From positions 4,712,001 to 4,776,000 of the forward strand of contig NC_018218.1 in the NCBI RefSeq assembly GCF_000219625.1: 64,000 nucleotides of DNA. Direction: 5' to 3'. Numbering within the stretch: the stretch's first letter is position 1; each line of letters begins with the position of its first letter. Positions 18,216 to 28,503 of the stretch are shown here, one piece after another. This DNA is from Zymoseptoria tritici IPO323 (lineage: Eukaryota; Ascomycota; Dothideomycetes; Mycosphaerellales; Mycosphaerellaceae). A model generated the notes under the pieces. That model was not told the DNA's origin. It ran no database searches and saw only the letters and a list, made by a program, of their open reading frames with translations. The translations under genes and the position numbers were made by a program.

Positions 18216-21128
18216 ATGTCGTCGGCCGCCACTCATCCCCGCCGGCGCGCCGCCCGTTCCTCGAACGGTTCCACTCCAACTCCCTCCTTGGTCGACTCGT
18301 TCCAGAACATGTCCATCCGCAAGGGCGATACCTTTCATCCCCAGACCAACACCAGTCAGAGCAGCTTTTGGGATCCTTTGGAGTCAAGAGCCAGGACACC
18401 GTCTATGCCATCTCGATCTGCCACATCTCCACAGTCACTGGAAGACCTTCTCGTTGGATCGGGCGAGCGTCGTGTTGCCGAGCTCTTCGAAAAGGTCGAC
18501 CGTGCCATTGCCGCCAACTCTAGGATAGCCCTGGGCAATGTGCTGAGCGAACCCGAAGTGCTACCCCTGCCGAACTTCGCTGTTGGCGAAGCTGAAGCAA
18601 CAGGAACACCGCTCGCCCGGCACCACAGCCACAACTCTGATAGTGGACTGGGATCGTCTGTTGCTGACTCTGTGGATTCAATCTCTTCCGGCAAGGGGTC
18701 TACCGAATCTGCGCACACCGGTCGGTGTCCCTCCCTGTCTCTCACCCAGACATTCGCTGACATATATACAGTCACTGCCGTCCGTCAATCTCCTGCCTCT
18801 CGTTCTCTGTCGGAGATCTCTGACGCCTGCGAAGAAGAGCGCGGCCTCAGCAAGTACGCTGCCGAGCAGATCCACAAATACATCATCAAGCCGATCCTGC
18901 GAGAGGACTCGCTCAAAGAGTTCCATGAGCTGATCAAGACTGTCCCGGAACGCATAGGCGACAAGGAGATTAAGAATCTTCGGGATCTCGAAAAGACTCT
19001 CATCTTTCTGGCACCGGTAAGTCCTCGCATCCGTCATTCTTCGGATGACGCATTTACTCATGGGTGTTCTGGCGTTCAGGACTATTCGCGTTCTCCTTCG
19101 AAATACCTCCGCTTTTGTGAACGAACGATTCGCGTCCTCCACACGACTGTCACGACCCTCCACGAGTCCGACCAGCGAGCGCCGACCGACCGACCGTACA
19201 CGCAAGGCTACTTTTTTGATCTGGTTGAGCAGGTTCGTCCGGCACAATTGACGCCGTTTTGGGCGGCCAGTATTGACATGACAATTCAGATCCGCAGATA
19301 CGCAGCCATCCTGGCGATCACCCGAGAAAAGCAGGCGAAGGGCGAGAAGCTCGACGCGATGGATATCACAGAGTACGTATGCACAGTTCCTTCATCTACC
19401 CAAGGCAGGCTCCATCACACCTCGAGTCATCCAATGGACGGCGGAAACGACATCTCGATGCCTTGCCATTGCGCAGCCAACACAGCGGACGACCATTGCG
19501 AATCTCCGTATTGTCGGTGGTCTGAGCTAGGCAACGATCCGACAATACGAAGCTTTCGGCATCGCTCTATTGTGGACTTTCGGCATACAACAGCCAGCGC
19601 TGCTCATATGGCTGCTTCGATGACACCGAGCCACCGACAACAAGCCACTATGCCACCACTCGCACCACCATCGACCGTCATGCCTGCGTCTGTTCTATCG
19701 GAGCTGGATGCCATGCCTTGGGGCGATCATTTGTTGCTTCAGAACTACGCAGCTAACATCAAGACTAGAAACGAGCAGGTCTCCCTGCACGGCGGACCCG
19801 CCCACAACGGGAAGCCTGCTGAGCTCATTCGCACCACTGCGGACGGCAAGAAGGTGTCCTTGGCCTCTGGCGAGGTGCTTTCGGAGACTGAAGTCGCAGC
19901 CGCCTCCATGAAGCGACCAGCGGTTCCTGCTGAAGACGACGAAGAAGCGGCAATGCGTTCGATGGCACGCCGTAAGAAGAACGCAAAGCCGGAGATTCAC
20001 ACCTGCGAACTGTGTGACAAAGAGTTCAAGCGCCCATGCGACCTCACAAAGCACGTCAAGACACACGAGCGTCCATGGAAGTGCTCTGCTGAGGACTGCA
20101 AGTACCACGAGTACGGCTGGCCGACCGAGAAGGAGCGTGACCGACACGTCAACGACAAGCATTCCTCCACACCCTCTCTCTATCACTGCTTGTTCAAGCC
20201 GTGCCCATACACCTCCAAGCGCGAGTCGAACTGCAAGCAACATATGGAGAAGGCTCACAACTGGGTTTACGTCCGCTCGAAAAACAATGGCAAGGCCCGC
20301 TCCTCCGTTACGCGACTGCCACAAGGCTCCGTTCCCCAGTCCCCAGCTTCTGTTGCCCTGACTCCGCTTGCGCCGTCACCTTCCGTCCAATCTTGGTCCA
20401 ACTCCTCGCGACACAGCTCCTTGGCACCACCCGGCTCCATGGACGGAAGCAATTACGGCACCCCGGCCTTTGGCACTCCCTTCTTCATGCAGCCTTCGCC
20501 AGACTTCCAGCAGCACTTCAATTACAACCCCAAGGCCTTCGACTTCAACGACTTGGGTAACTTCCCTGACATCCCGGTCACACCAGCGATGAGCGAAGAG
20601 AGCCACCCATCCACCACCTTCTCCTCAAGCTCCGGCTTGATGTTCACTGGCAGCGCGTTCGACGATGCATCACCCAAAGACTTGGCTTTCGACACTTTCG
20701 GCGACTACAGCTTCGACATGCCCGACACCACTCAGCATCAATACACGCCGAACTCTGTCGAGGCTGGCTCCAGCAATACCGTCGCGGCGATGCACATTTC
20801 GCCAGGTGCACAATTGCACCAGACCTTCACCGCGGATCCCATGAGCGTCGACGGCATGAGCCACTCTGACGACTTCTCGTCAGGTCCAAGCGGTGATTTC
20901 ACTCTCTACGGAGGAATGGACGGGAACGGTGCTGCGGGAGACATGTTCCAGCCACTCGGTGAGCAGTCGTCCTGGGGCAACGTCAATAGCCTCGGGTCGA
21001 ACTTTGGAGCTCACCTTGACTCCACCAATCCACCGGCACTTCAGAGCGCCGACAGCATGCTCAACGACTTGTTCCCTGGTATGGCTGATCCAAAGCCAAA
21101 TTCGTCGTTCTACAATGGCTACCTCTAG
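18216..21128 (+). CDS. C2H2 zinc-finger transcription factor
   Basis: Nuclear regulator of a conserved Pezizomycotina family; I do not recognise a characterised orthologue. My model has exons 18216-18720, 18772-19016, 19080-19232, 19290-19372 and 19769-21128, giving 781 residues. Splicing restores the conserved block KTLIFLAPDYSRSPSKYLRF, LHESDQRAPTDRPYTQGYFF, VEQIRRYAAI and SLHGGPAHNGKPAELIR. Then come the fingers: HTCELCDKEFKRPCDLTKHV, RPWKCSAEDCKYHEYGWPTE and YHCLFKPCPYTSKRESNCKQ, then HMEKAH. The N-terminus is Ser/Pro-rich; the C-terminus is a long Phe/Asp/Ser-rich region typical of activation domains. Remarkably, all four introns (51, 63, 57, 396 nt) are multiples of three without stops, so the whole locus reads as one 970-codon frame; exon-intron assignment, above all for the 396-nt part, is therefore inferred. 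Confidence 0.85.
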   Translation: MSSAATHPRRRAARSSNGSTPTPSLVDSFQNMSIRKGDTFHPQTNTSQSSFWDPLESRARTPSMPSRSATSPQSLEDLLVGSGERRVAELFEKVDRAIAANSRIALGNVLSEPEVLPLPNFAVGEAEATGTPLARHHSHNSDSGLGSSVADSVDSISSGKGSTESAHTGRCPSLSLTQTFADIYTVTAVRQSPASRSLSEISDACEEERGLSKYAAEQIHKYIIKPILREDSLKEFHELIKTVPERIGDKEIKNLRDLEKTLIFLAPVSPRIRHSSDDAFTHGCSGVQDYSRSPSKYLRFCERTIRVLHTTVTTLHESDQRAPTDRPYTQGYFFDLVEQVRPAQLTPFWAASIDMTIQIRRYAAILAITREKQAKGEKLDAMDITEYVCTVPSSTQGRLHHTSSHPMDGGNDISMPCHCAANTADDHCESPYCRWSELGNDPTIRSFRHRSIVDFRHTTASAAHMAASMTPSHRQQATMPPLAPPSTVMPASVLSELDAMPWGDHLLLQNYAANIKTRNEQVSLHGGPAHNGKPAELIRTTADGKKVSLASGEVLSETEVAAASMKRPAVPAEDDEEAAMRSMARRKKNAKPEIHTCELCDKEFKRPCDLTKHVKTHERPWKCSAEDCKYHEYGWPTEKERDRHVNDKHSSTPSLYHCLFKPCPYTSKRESNCKQHMEKAHNWVYVRSKNNGKARSSVTRLPQGSVPQSPASVALTPLAPSPSVQSWSNSSRHSSLAPPGSMDGSNYGTPAFGTPFFMQPSPDFQQHFNYNPKAFDFNDLGNFPDIPVTPAMSEESHPSTTFSSSSGLMFTGSAFDDASPKDLAFDTFGDYSFDMPDTTQHQYTPNSVEAGSSNTVAAMHISPGAQLHQTFTADPMSVDGMSHSDDFSSGPSGDFTLYGGMDGNGAAGDMFQPLGEQSSWGNVNSLGSNFGAHLDSTNPPALQSADSMLNDLFPGMADPKPNSSFYNGYL
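19507..19549. repeat. Stem-loop within the 396-nt intron of the C2H2 gene
   Basis: Perfect 11-bp arms (19507-19517 and 19539-19549) with a 21-nt loop. Confidence 0.8.
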
Positions 21129-21912
21129 CTACAACGTGCCGCTTCCGCGTATCGGCCAAATACGCTTTCCACTGGTCGACTACAAGCGTACCACTGCAAC
21201 GTTACCACACTCGCGAAGCTCCACTGCAAATTGGAAAGCTTTACCGAACACGAAGATTTGAATATGGATGATATAATTACGACGATACGGAGGATATGGA
21301 GGAAGGAATGGTGGGATGGTGGAATTCTTGCTACCCGCAAGCCACCCAAGATTTTACTTAGATGGACACAGCGGCGGAGAGGAGCTTCGGAGGAATGTCG
21401 ACTCGACTCTTTTTCATTGTGGAAAGATCGTTGCGTGCTCCTGAAATGATGTACTAGTATATAGCAGCAAAATGACTATGACTGCTCTAATAACTGTTCC
21501 GCTCTCTCTCTCTCCTCTCGCGGGCGTGGTGATTCTCCTGCTTACTTTGTATTCACGTTGGCTGGTCACACGTGGACTTAGGTACGGTACGCCGCATGGC
21601 TCATGGTTGAGCAGCAGAATTGCTACCACGTTCTGGCAACCTTGTTCCCCTGGTAGTCACTGACTTTGCAGCATAATCGCCGAGAGATGTTCGGCGCGCT
21701 CGCCCACAACGATATTATCGGAATCATGGCGCCCTGGCTCCTCGTCGGGAAGCCAAATTGCTACCACGCATCGCACTCCCGCAGACTAGAACCTCGCAAC
21801 GTACTCGTCGTACTTTCCAGACGTCCGGTGCCCTCGAAATTTTCCTTCATCTTGTCGCTGTCTTTCCTTTTCACCTCACGAGAGACGCCCACCGTGACAT
21901 CCAATCACTGCG
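21129..21912. other. Intergenic region downstream of the C2H2 factor
   Basis: 784 bp containing the 3' UTR of the factor and the promoter of the next gene on the same strand. It includes a CT-run near 21502-21520. No coding signal found. Confidence 0.4.
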
Positions 21913-23046
21913 ATGTCATCCTTCGACAGCGGGCACGCGGAGAGCAGCGCCATGGCCGCCACCGGTATCCCAGTCATGACTACCCTCTCCATGTGCCACA
22001 CGAAGCCTATGCGCTTCAGGACCTTGCCATGCGATCAACTCCCGCTGTCGGTCCAGAGCAAGAACGCCGCTCTCGTCGGATCGCAGAGCATTCCCACCAC
22101 CGTGCCAACTCATTCATGTACTGGAGTCGACGCCCCGCATGGCAACCTCTACCGCATTCGAGAAGTAGATGTCGTCTGTATAGAGTACGCTGGGGTCGAC
22201 TCGGACGGATTAAGTCGCTCAGATGTGCTGGAAGACGTCGAAGTCAAGCAGCGAAGCAAGTTCGCCCTGTTTTTCAAAGGACTCCGTCGTGTACGTTCTG
22301 CGCCGGATCTGGGAACTCCGCCCCTACAGCCGATCGGCGTGCGTGAGAGGACCAAAGCAATCGGCGTCCACCTGAACGCCGTGAGAGGACGCTTCTCGGA
22401 GCGTATTACGACCCTCCTCCGCAAGCGAAAAGATTCTGGCTATCATAGCGAAGTTGAAGAGCCGAGAGTGCCGCTCGCAGTCAGAGTCGATTTTGGCCAT
22501 GTCGACTTCGGAAGGACCCCACTTGCCCGGACTGAGAACAGCGTGTCGCCGTCGACGCGCTTCCCGCCGCATGGAGACGACTCCGAGGTGCCACAATCGC
22601 TTCTTCAACACGACTCCGTGACGGTGCCCTCGGAAAACCCCACAGACAATGGAAGCACGATGGCCCATCATGAGACGAGCCCACCGATTGATGACGAGAG
22701 CTCGTCGCTGGCCTCGACCAGGAGTCCTGTCGACGACTTGACGACGGCCCTCTATGACTGGTGCGCAGCTGAATTGGTCCTTGTCAGCCGCGGCCACGAC
22801 GGCCGACCTTTCTATGGCTACGAGTCTCCGCCTCCTGTCAACTTATTCGCGGAAGGGCGGGGTTTTCCCCGCAGCCCATCCCCACGTAGGCAGACCATCG
22901 AGCAGCAGATAGCACGAGCTGGCGAGCTGTACAGGCTCATGAAGCTCCGCATCGATGAAGTCCACGATAACGGCGGATTCGACGAAGATAGAGTTGAGGA
23001 GTATTTGCGCAATCGAGCCGAGTCCACGACTGGGAGGGCTCCTTAG
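21913..23046 (+). CDS. Hypothetical protein
   Basis: Single-exon frame of 377 residues starting MSSFDSGHAESSAMAATGIP. No domain recognised. Visible features are a basic stretch (FALFFKGLRRVRSAPDLG), a Ser/Pro/acidic middle and a helical, charged C-terminus (EQQIARAGELYRLMKLRIDE). No signal peptide or membrane segment. Codon use resembles neighbours and the frame is much longer than the overlapping ones, so I think it is real, but a shorter start (M14) or intron cannot be excluded. Confidence 0.55.
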   Translation: MSSFDSGHAESSAMAATGIPVMTTLSMCHTKPMRFRTLPCDQLPLSVQSKNAALVGSQSIPTTVPTHSCTGVDAPHGNLYRIREVDVVCIEYAGVDSDGLSRSDVLEDVEVKQRSKFALFFKGLRRVRSAPDLGTPPLQPIGVRERTKAIGVHLNAVRGRFSERITTLLRKRKDSGYHSEVEEPRVPLAVRVDFGHVDFGRTPLARTENSVSPSTRFPPHGDDSEVPQSLLQHDSVTVPSENPTDNGSTMAHHETSPPIDDESSSLASTRSPVDDLTTALYDWCAAELVLVSRGHDGRPFYGYESPPPVNLFAEGRGFPRSPSPRRQTIEQQIARAGELYRLMKLRIDEVHDNGGFDEDRVEEYLRNRAESTTGRAP

Positions 23047-23233
23047 ATGCCGGGCGTCCTTCAAGCAGAGGACTCCAACTATCAGTCTCAGAATGGCCTT
23101 AGACTTGTCGACCATCTTTCAGCGACGTCCTGAAATACGGACGTGGGAACTGCGATGGAATCTCGAAGGCACAGGTATCAGACGCCAGTTGCTCCGTATT
23201 CTTGATTTGCTCGCCAAGGATCGGATATGTGCT

Positions 23234-24751
23234 TCAGGCGTTTCTGAACGGAAGCTGGGCAGGACGGCCTAGGACATCAGCTCCGGTGAACCGTGCTAGG
23301 AGCGCTACGTTCCACTCCTGGAATTTTCGCGACCCTTCAGGCAACAGCGCGGCACTGCGTACAAGTGTCTTTCGCAAAGCTTCCATCTCTTCAATGGGAA
23401 GCTCAATTTCGCCCTCGGAAAGTGTTTGTTGATTCAACTTGCCCTCATCACCTGGCTGCGAGGGAGCAGCATCGGCCCAGAAGACCTTCACGGCCCGCAT
23501 TGGCTTGGAGTCTGTTGCTTTCGAGGATGCGATATTGATGTCTGGTGTGAATATCCAGATCCTGACAGATGTGTCATTGGGGTCAGTGCTTTGGATGCGG
23601 AATTTACGGACACCTTGGGTGTCTATGGAGGACAGAAGATGGCATGATAGCCACTTCTCCGACTCATGGGAGATTGGCGGCTGGCCGGGTTCCGCGGAGA
23701 GCGAGACATGCATTTTGCGGAGCTTATAGCCCTCACTGGAGCTGTGAATCTGTCCAACGACCGTCTTGCAGCGACTACATTGGAGGATTGCATCATCCGA
23801 AATGGCATTGGGACTTGAGATGTTCTAGGCAGTAATATCAGCTTCGGAATTGTGCGGATTCTGATTGATGAGTAGTTGTGTCTGTACATATGATCTGTCA
23901 AGCCTGTGGACGTATGACTTGAACCTGAAATGCCAGAAACTTTGACTGGAAGCTCCCTGAGACAAACCATGAAGGCTAGTTCCCGCTTTGCATTCCTGTC
24001 GTTCGATTTTGGACAATTTGTATCCCGAAGCTTCCCTGAGAGAAGATCTTTCGATCTGAGGAAGACCGGTTCTTTTCCGCCCGTGAAGCAAAGTAGTGCA
24101 TGAAGAGTGAAGATGGAAAGGACTGTGCTGGTGCGAGAATGAGCCTACCGTCAAGTTCGTGCAATCATCAGCAGCAAACACAAAATCGACCGGATCCACC
24201 ATTCCCACGCCAGCTTGTATCGCAAGGCGACTTTCTGCTGAGTAGCCTTTCAGTGGAATCTTGTGATCGTGGTCTTTTGGTACATCAGGTCGATGACAAT
24301 GCCAGAAGTCCATCATCTCTGCCCAGTTTTCGGATGGGAGATCCTTCCATATTCGGATCTTGTCACGCGCCAACAGCACGGCGTTGCATGAATTGCAACA
24401 TAGCTCAGTACCTGAGGTCAACGAGACGGCGGTCCATGGAACAATGTCGCCGTCGACACGATTCACCTCGCCATTCTCAGGGTGATCTCTAGATTTCTCG
24501 TCCAGCTGGATTCGAAAGCTAAGTTGCTTGGTAGGGGCAGACGGGAGAGTAAAAGCCGCTTTGTTGTGACCACTCGGGACTGAGACTGGTAGGTCGATCC
24601 TGGCTGTGTGGCCTTCATGTGTTAGAAAAAGTGATGCGCCGTCCGGAGCCAGCACAGCCTTGGTGTCTTTTGTGGTCTCTGTGTCGAGAGATGCGGCGAT
24701 GGAGAGTGTGCGAATGTTCACGAGATGCTCTGCATATAAGTGGATGCTCAT
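23234..24751 (-). CDS. HECT-like E2-binding protein (UBE3D family)
   Basis: Member of the ubiquitin-conjugating-enzyme E2-binding family (HECT_2), whose human member binds UbcH10. Exons 24149-24751 and 23234-23824 give 397 residues, near the family norm. The N-terminal part, SIHLYAEHLVNIRTLSIAAS, is characteristic. Two CxxC pairs (ELCCNSCNAVLL and LQCSRCKTVVGQ) fit the conserved metal-binding or disulfide cysteines, and the C-terminal RAVKVFW...ELPIEEMEALRKTLVRS region matches. The second CxxC is restored only by splicing out 23825-24148 (324 nt, GTAGGC...CTGCCTAG), long for this locus; the frame through it stays open until the TAG at its end. The ATG at 24751 is chosen because the family starts there; an in-frame ATG at 24865 would add 38 residues. 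It shares a 330-bp promoter with the Erg26-type gene. Confidence 0.85.
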
Positions 24752-25081
24752 CTCGCCGGTCGCCGTATCTCGTGGTGTTGTGATGAGATAATGATGATTC
24801 GGAAATGGAAACAGAAAGGACGGAATGCAGGCTGCCGAGTTGCCAAAAGTCGCCGGGGAGTTCATGCGACGACTTTTGGCATATCAGGAATTATCGTACG
24901 AACATTGAAACGACAGATCCACCTCGCCAGACATCCCAGCACGCCCAGACACCTCGCGATACCTCGTGTGACCTCGCGAACGACGACACGCACCATTCTT
25001 CGCCGCAAAGTGACCCACCGAGAGAGGGACGTCTAAGCTGGACACGACCATAAAGATCTCCACACACTATCGCCTCAAATC
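24752..25081. promoter_or_regulatory. Shared promoter of HECT-like and Erg26-type genes
   Basis: 330 bp between divergent starts. No specific motif recognised. If the upstream ATG at 24865 is used, the shared region shrinks to 216 bp. Confidence 0.4.
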
Positions 25082-26239
25082 ATGGCTTCAGACGAGCCGC
25101 AGATGATTCGGACCCTAGGACACGTCCTGGTCACAGGAGGTGCTGGATTCTTGGGAAATCACGTTGTCACTCTTCTGGCCTCACGAAAAGCATGCGAACG
25201 AATCACTGTCCTGGACTTGAAGCAACCTCCAAACCCAGTTGATGGCGTCAACTACGAGCAGGGCGATCTCACAGACCTCGATGCCATGCTCAAGTTCTTC
25301 AATCAGCACAAGTTCGACGCAGTCATTCACACCGCGAGCCCGGTCATGACGTCTAGCGATAAGAGGGCGCTCACGTACAAGGTCAATGTGGAGGGTACCA
25401 AGGTGATGATTAAGGCAGCGCAGGAGACTGGTGTCAAGGCATTCGTCTACACGAGTTCGGCCAGTGTGGTCTCGGATACACAGAGCGACTTGATCAATGC
25501 GAACGAGACATGGCCACTCATCATGGGGAAAGAGCAGCCGGAATACTACACAACAACGAAGGCCCAGGCTGAGCTACACGTTCTGGCCTCGAATCGCACC
25601 GCAGCACATCCCAAGTTCCTCACGTGTGCTCTGCGTCCTTCTGCCATGTTTGGCACAGGTGATGTTCAATGCCTCCCGCCAGGACTGAGCGCATACTTCA
25701 AAGGCCAGACGAAGATTCAAATTGGTCAGAATGAAAACCTCTTCGACTTCACCGAGATCCGGAACGTCGCGCATGCCCACCACCTTGCTGCGGCGGCACT
25801 CCTCGCAACCGCCGAACGCGAATCCAAAGGCCAGGCGATCCCTCTGGACCATGAAAAGGTGGACGGAGAGGCATTCTTCATCACAAACGACGCTCCCCTA
25901 TACTTCTTCGATTTCGCGCGCAAATGCTGGGCTACCGCCGGGGACAAGACGACGCCCAGTCAAGTATGGATCCTGTCGAAAGAAGTTGGGTTGCTGTTGG
26001 CCACAATCATGGAATGGGTATTCTTCATCTTCCGTCTAGGTCCGCCGAACTTGACGCGGCAGCAAGTGAGGTACACATGCATGACGAGATACTACAACAT
26101 TGACAAAGCGAAGAGAAGACTAGGGTACAAGCCGATGGTGAAGCTGGACGATGGTGTGAGAGAGGGCGTTGCCGATGCGCTGTATAGGGGTGTAGTACGG
26201 GGCCAACCGATGGAGCTGAAGGGCAAAAAGATACAGTAG
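25082..26239 (+). CDS. ERG26: Sterol-4-alpha-carboxylate 3-dehydrogenase-like (Erg26 type)
   Basis: 3-beta-HSD/SDR family enzyme; Erg26 oxidatively decarboxylates C4 of sterol precursors at the ER as part of the Erg25-26-27 complex. 385 residues, single exon. The NAD site VLVTGGAGFLGNHV is near residue 15, the active-site YxxxK is YYTTTK near residue 158, and SAS precedes it (VYTSSASVV). DLINANETWPLIMGKEQPEY is the typical Erg26 segment. The C-terminus has a hydrophobic stretch (VGLLLATIMEWVFFIFRLG), as in membrane-associated Erg26, and RQQVRYTCMTRYYNIDKAKR. Fungi often carry Erg26 paralogues, so orthology to the single essential yeast gene is likely but not proven. Confidence 0.82.
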   Translation: MASDEPQMIRTLGHVLVTGGAGFLGNHVVTLLASRKACERITVLDLKQPPNPVDGVNYEQGDLTDLDAMLKFFNQHKFDAVIHTASPVMTSSDKRALTYKVNVEGTKVMIKAAQETGVKAFVYTSSASVVSDTQSDLINANETWPLIMGKEQPEYYTTTKAQAELHVLASNRTAAHPKFLTCALRPSAMFGTGDVQCLPPGLSAYFKGQTKIQIGQNENLFDFTEIRNVAHAHHLAAAALLATAERESKGQAIPLDHEKVDGEAFFITNDAPLYFFDFARKCWATAGDKTTPSQVWILSKEVGLLLATIMEWVFFIFRLGPPNLTRQQVRYTCMTRYYNIDKAKRRLGYKPMVKLDDGVREGVADALYRGVVRGQPMELKGKKIQ

Positions 26240-26553
26240 CAGTATCGCTGGCGAAATGCCAGATGTAGTTGTATTTGTACATAGTCTATAGTCGATGTCA
26301 AAAGACTAGAATGAGCCAAGTCTCAATACTTGCAACTTGGACGGTGCTCGAGTTTTTGTGCCGAATGTCTTGTGAATGGCTTTGGCTCTGCTAGAACTAG
26401 TCCCAGGCCTGGTCCGACAGGGTACCAAGAGCCTTGATGCGACACGTGCGATCGGACACCCGTGACAACATCATATCCCTTTCACCCTCAATCAATGCTC
26501 ACCTACCGCGAGAGGACTTGATTCGATCCGAGCGACAGTAGCGGCTCTCCGCA
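26240..26553. other. Intergenic spacer between Erg26-type and GNAT-like genes
   Basis: 314 bp between two plus-strand genes. No coding signal, repeat or recognisable element seen. Confidence 0.4.
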
Positions 26554-27492
26554 ATGGACGAATTGAGCAAGACGTTGGAACCAAAGTTCGATCATCGGCT
26601 GAAAGCACATTTGAAAGACATCAACCTCACACCAGTCACGAGAATACCGACTGAAAGACTTTGCAGAACGGCGTTGCCCAAGATTGGCTTGATTGAGCTC
26701 GTCTCGGCCACATCTTTCCGAAAACACTATGAGGATCTTTACAATGCGATGTTTCACGCGGGCGAACGCGAGCGAGGAGATCTCATCTTTACCCGTCTAG
26801 ACGAAGACTTCCGAGGCCTACGCAAAGGTCTCTTCCCATTCCACATCGTCGGCATCAGAGATCATCAAGGTCAGGCCATCGCCGCCGCACATTTCTGCGT
26901 CTTGCTCCTGCCTGATGGGAAGCATGCGGTACCGTACCTCAACTACATCTATGTTCGGCCCGAAAGTCGTCGACAAGATCTTTCCGAGCTACTGCATACC
27001 CTTGTGCTGGGTATAACGATGGCTGATGCGCAATTCCATGCGAGGGGTGGGTTGGTAGCTGAGGTCCCATTCACATTGTGCGAGACTGGGCCGGTCGTAC
27101 ATGGCGAGGACGATGCGAACCGAGCAAAGGCAGCTGAGAGGACGATAATCCATGCGAGGGGTGGTAGTGTGGCGTTGATGTTAAAGAGGGCAGATGACGG
27201 GAGACTGATCAGCTCCCATGTCCAGCCGGGCCTAGATCCGGATGATCCGCCATTGACGCTGATATGGGTGCTGCGGGCCAACCCTGCCCATAAACTCGTC
27301 TTGGAGGGAGACGACATGGGGAGAAACCTGCTCGAGGCCTACTATCGAAGTATGAGAGAAGAAGGCTTTGTGGAGAAGAATATTGCTCTTGCGGAAAATA
27401 TGGTGCAAGCGAGATGGCGAGGTGCGGAGGAGTTCTGTTTGCTACCCTTGAGCTCTGTGACAAGGGACATGTACGTAAACGTAGACTCATAA
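26554..27492 (+). CDS. Putative GNAT-fold acetyltransferase-like protein
   Basis: 312 residues, single exon. The middle resembles a GNAT core: FHIVGIRDHQGQAIAAAHFC (strand 4 region) followed by YLNYIYVRPESRRQDLSELL, where VRPESRRQDLS fits the acetyl-CoA pyrophosphate loop in a degenerate form (R-R-Q-D-L-S instead of R-x-x-G-x-G/A). No signal peptide or TM. The family assignment is by pattern only, and the loop departure could mean weak or lost activity. It may also be a conserved fungal protein outside GNAT. Confidence 0.5.
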   Translation: MDELSKTLEPKFDHRLKAHLKDINLTPVTRIPTERLCRTALPKIGLIELVSATSFRKHYEDLYNAMFHAGERERGDLIFTRLDEDFRGLRKGLFPFHIVGIRDHQGQAIAAAHFCVLLLPDGKHAVPYLNYIYVRPESRRQDLSELLHTLVLGITMADAQFHARGGLVAEVPFTLCETGPVVHGEDDANRAKAAERTIIHARGGSVALMLKRADDGRLISSHVQPGLDPDDPPLTLIWVLRANPAHKLVLEGDDMGRNLLEAYYRSMREEGFVEKNIALAENMVQARWRGAEEFCLLPLSSVTRDMYVNVDS

Positions 27493-28503
27493 CAGACTCG
27501 GAGAGAAGAGATGAGCCGATACCACAAGACGACTCCAACTCTTCTGCCACTCAGATCCATCGGGCCACACGTCTTTGCCTTCGTGGCACACACGGCGTTA
27601 TGTGTAGGCTCTCGGTGAGTCGATGTCATTTCAAGATCACTTGTTCGATGTCCAAGGGTGTGGCTGGCGAAGTTGAGAATGAAAGAGGACCGTTGTGAAG
27701 TCACTTTCCCGGCGTCGTTCGGTCTTGGCGCGGGATGGATGCCTTTCGGCGATGCTTGATCACGCCCCTTCCTCCTCTTCCATCACATCACGAACCCAAT
27801 GGAGATCACATTCTTCATCCATCAAGCACTGGTGACTGCAGTGTAACTGGCCTGTCGTCGACATGCCAATCTCCATCATTTCCGGATGATGGCCCGCAAG
27901 GAAGGATGTCTTCCTCGATTCGGAATGCCGTCGTCACGCCTCGACCAATAGCGGCCTACGTACACCATCCTGTTCAACATCAAGGCTTGCCTAGTCAAAC
28001 AGGCGACACGCCAACCACAACCTCACGTCTACATTTCAAGTCATCTGCCTCGGAGCATATTGCAAGATCCATCCAGCCACGAGGGCGATCATCGCACAAC
28101 GGCTTCGCTGCCGCCGTTGCCACGCCGGCGTGGCCCCAAAATCGAAACCACATGGAAAGTCAATCCCACGGATGAACATCACGGGAGCAATGGAAGCACT
28201 CCCATTCCTTCGATTTCACCTGCTCTCATTATGCTAGTTGTTTCACTCTTGGACGTGGCACTACTCCACCCTCCTCCTTAATCAATTGTTTCTTTAGCAC
28301 GGTACAGGCAAGACAAGTGCGTGGTCTTGAGGGCGGTTCAGTGTGAGCGACCTTTTTGGGCAAAGGTATATCAATTGGTGGGCATATCCTCATCTTTTGT
28401 TCTCTCAAGCATATTCGGGTATACAGTACCGTCGTTCTACTTTCGCTTTCATTCTCTCATTTCTGTCGTTCAGCCTACGGGCGTCCATTCGTTTTCAGAA
28501 AGA
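27493..28503. other. Intergenic region before the GH64 gene
   Basis: About 1 kb. A 146-codon open frame (27735-28175) is Ser/Pro/His-rich and lacks any family resemblance, so I do not call it. The last 200 bp are T/C-rich and likely hold the GH64 promoter and leader. Confidence 0.4.

Noticed and set aside
19695..20324. Minus-strand 209-codon frame
   Set aside because: Antisense to the zinc-finger region of the C2H2 factor; composition is explained by that gene and there is no family motif.
27735..28175. Plus-strand 146-codon frame before the GH64 gene
   Set aside because: Ser/Pro/His-rich with no recognised pattern; likely leader or promoter DNA.
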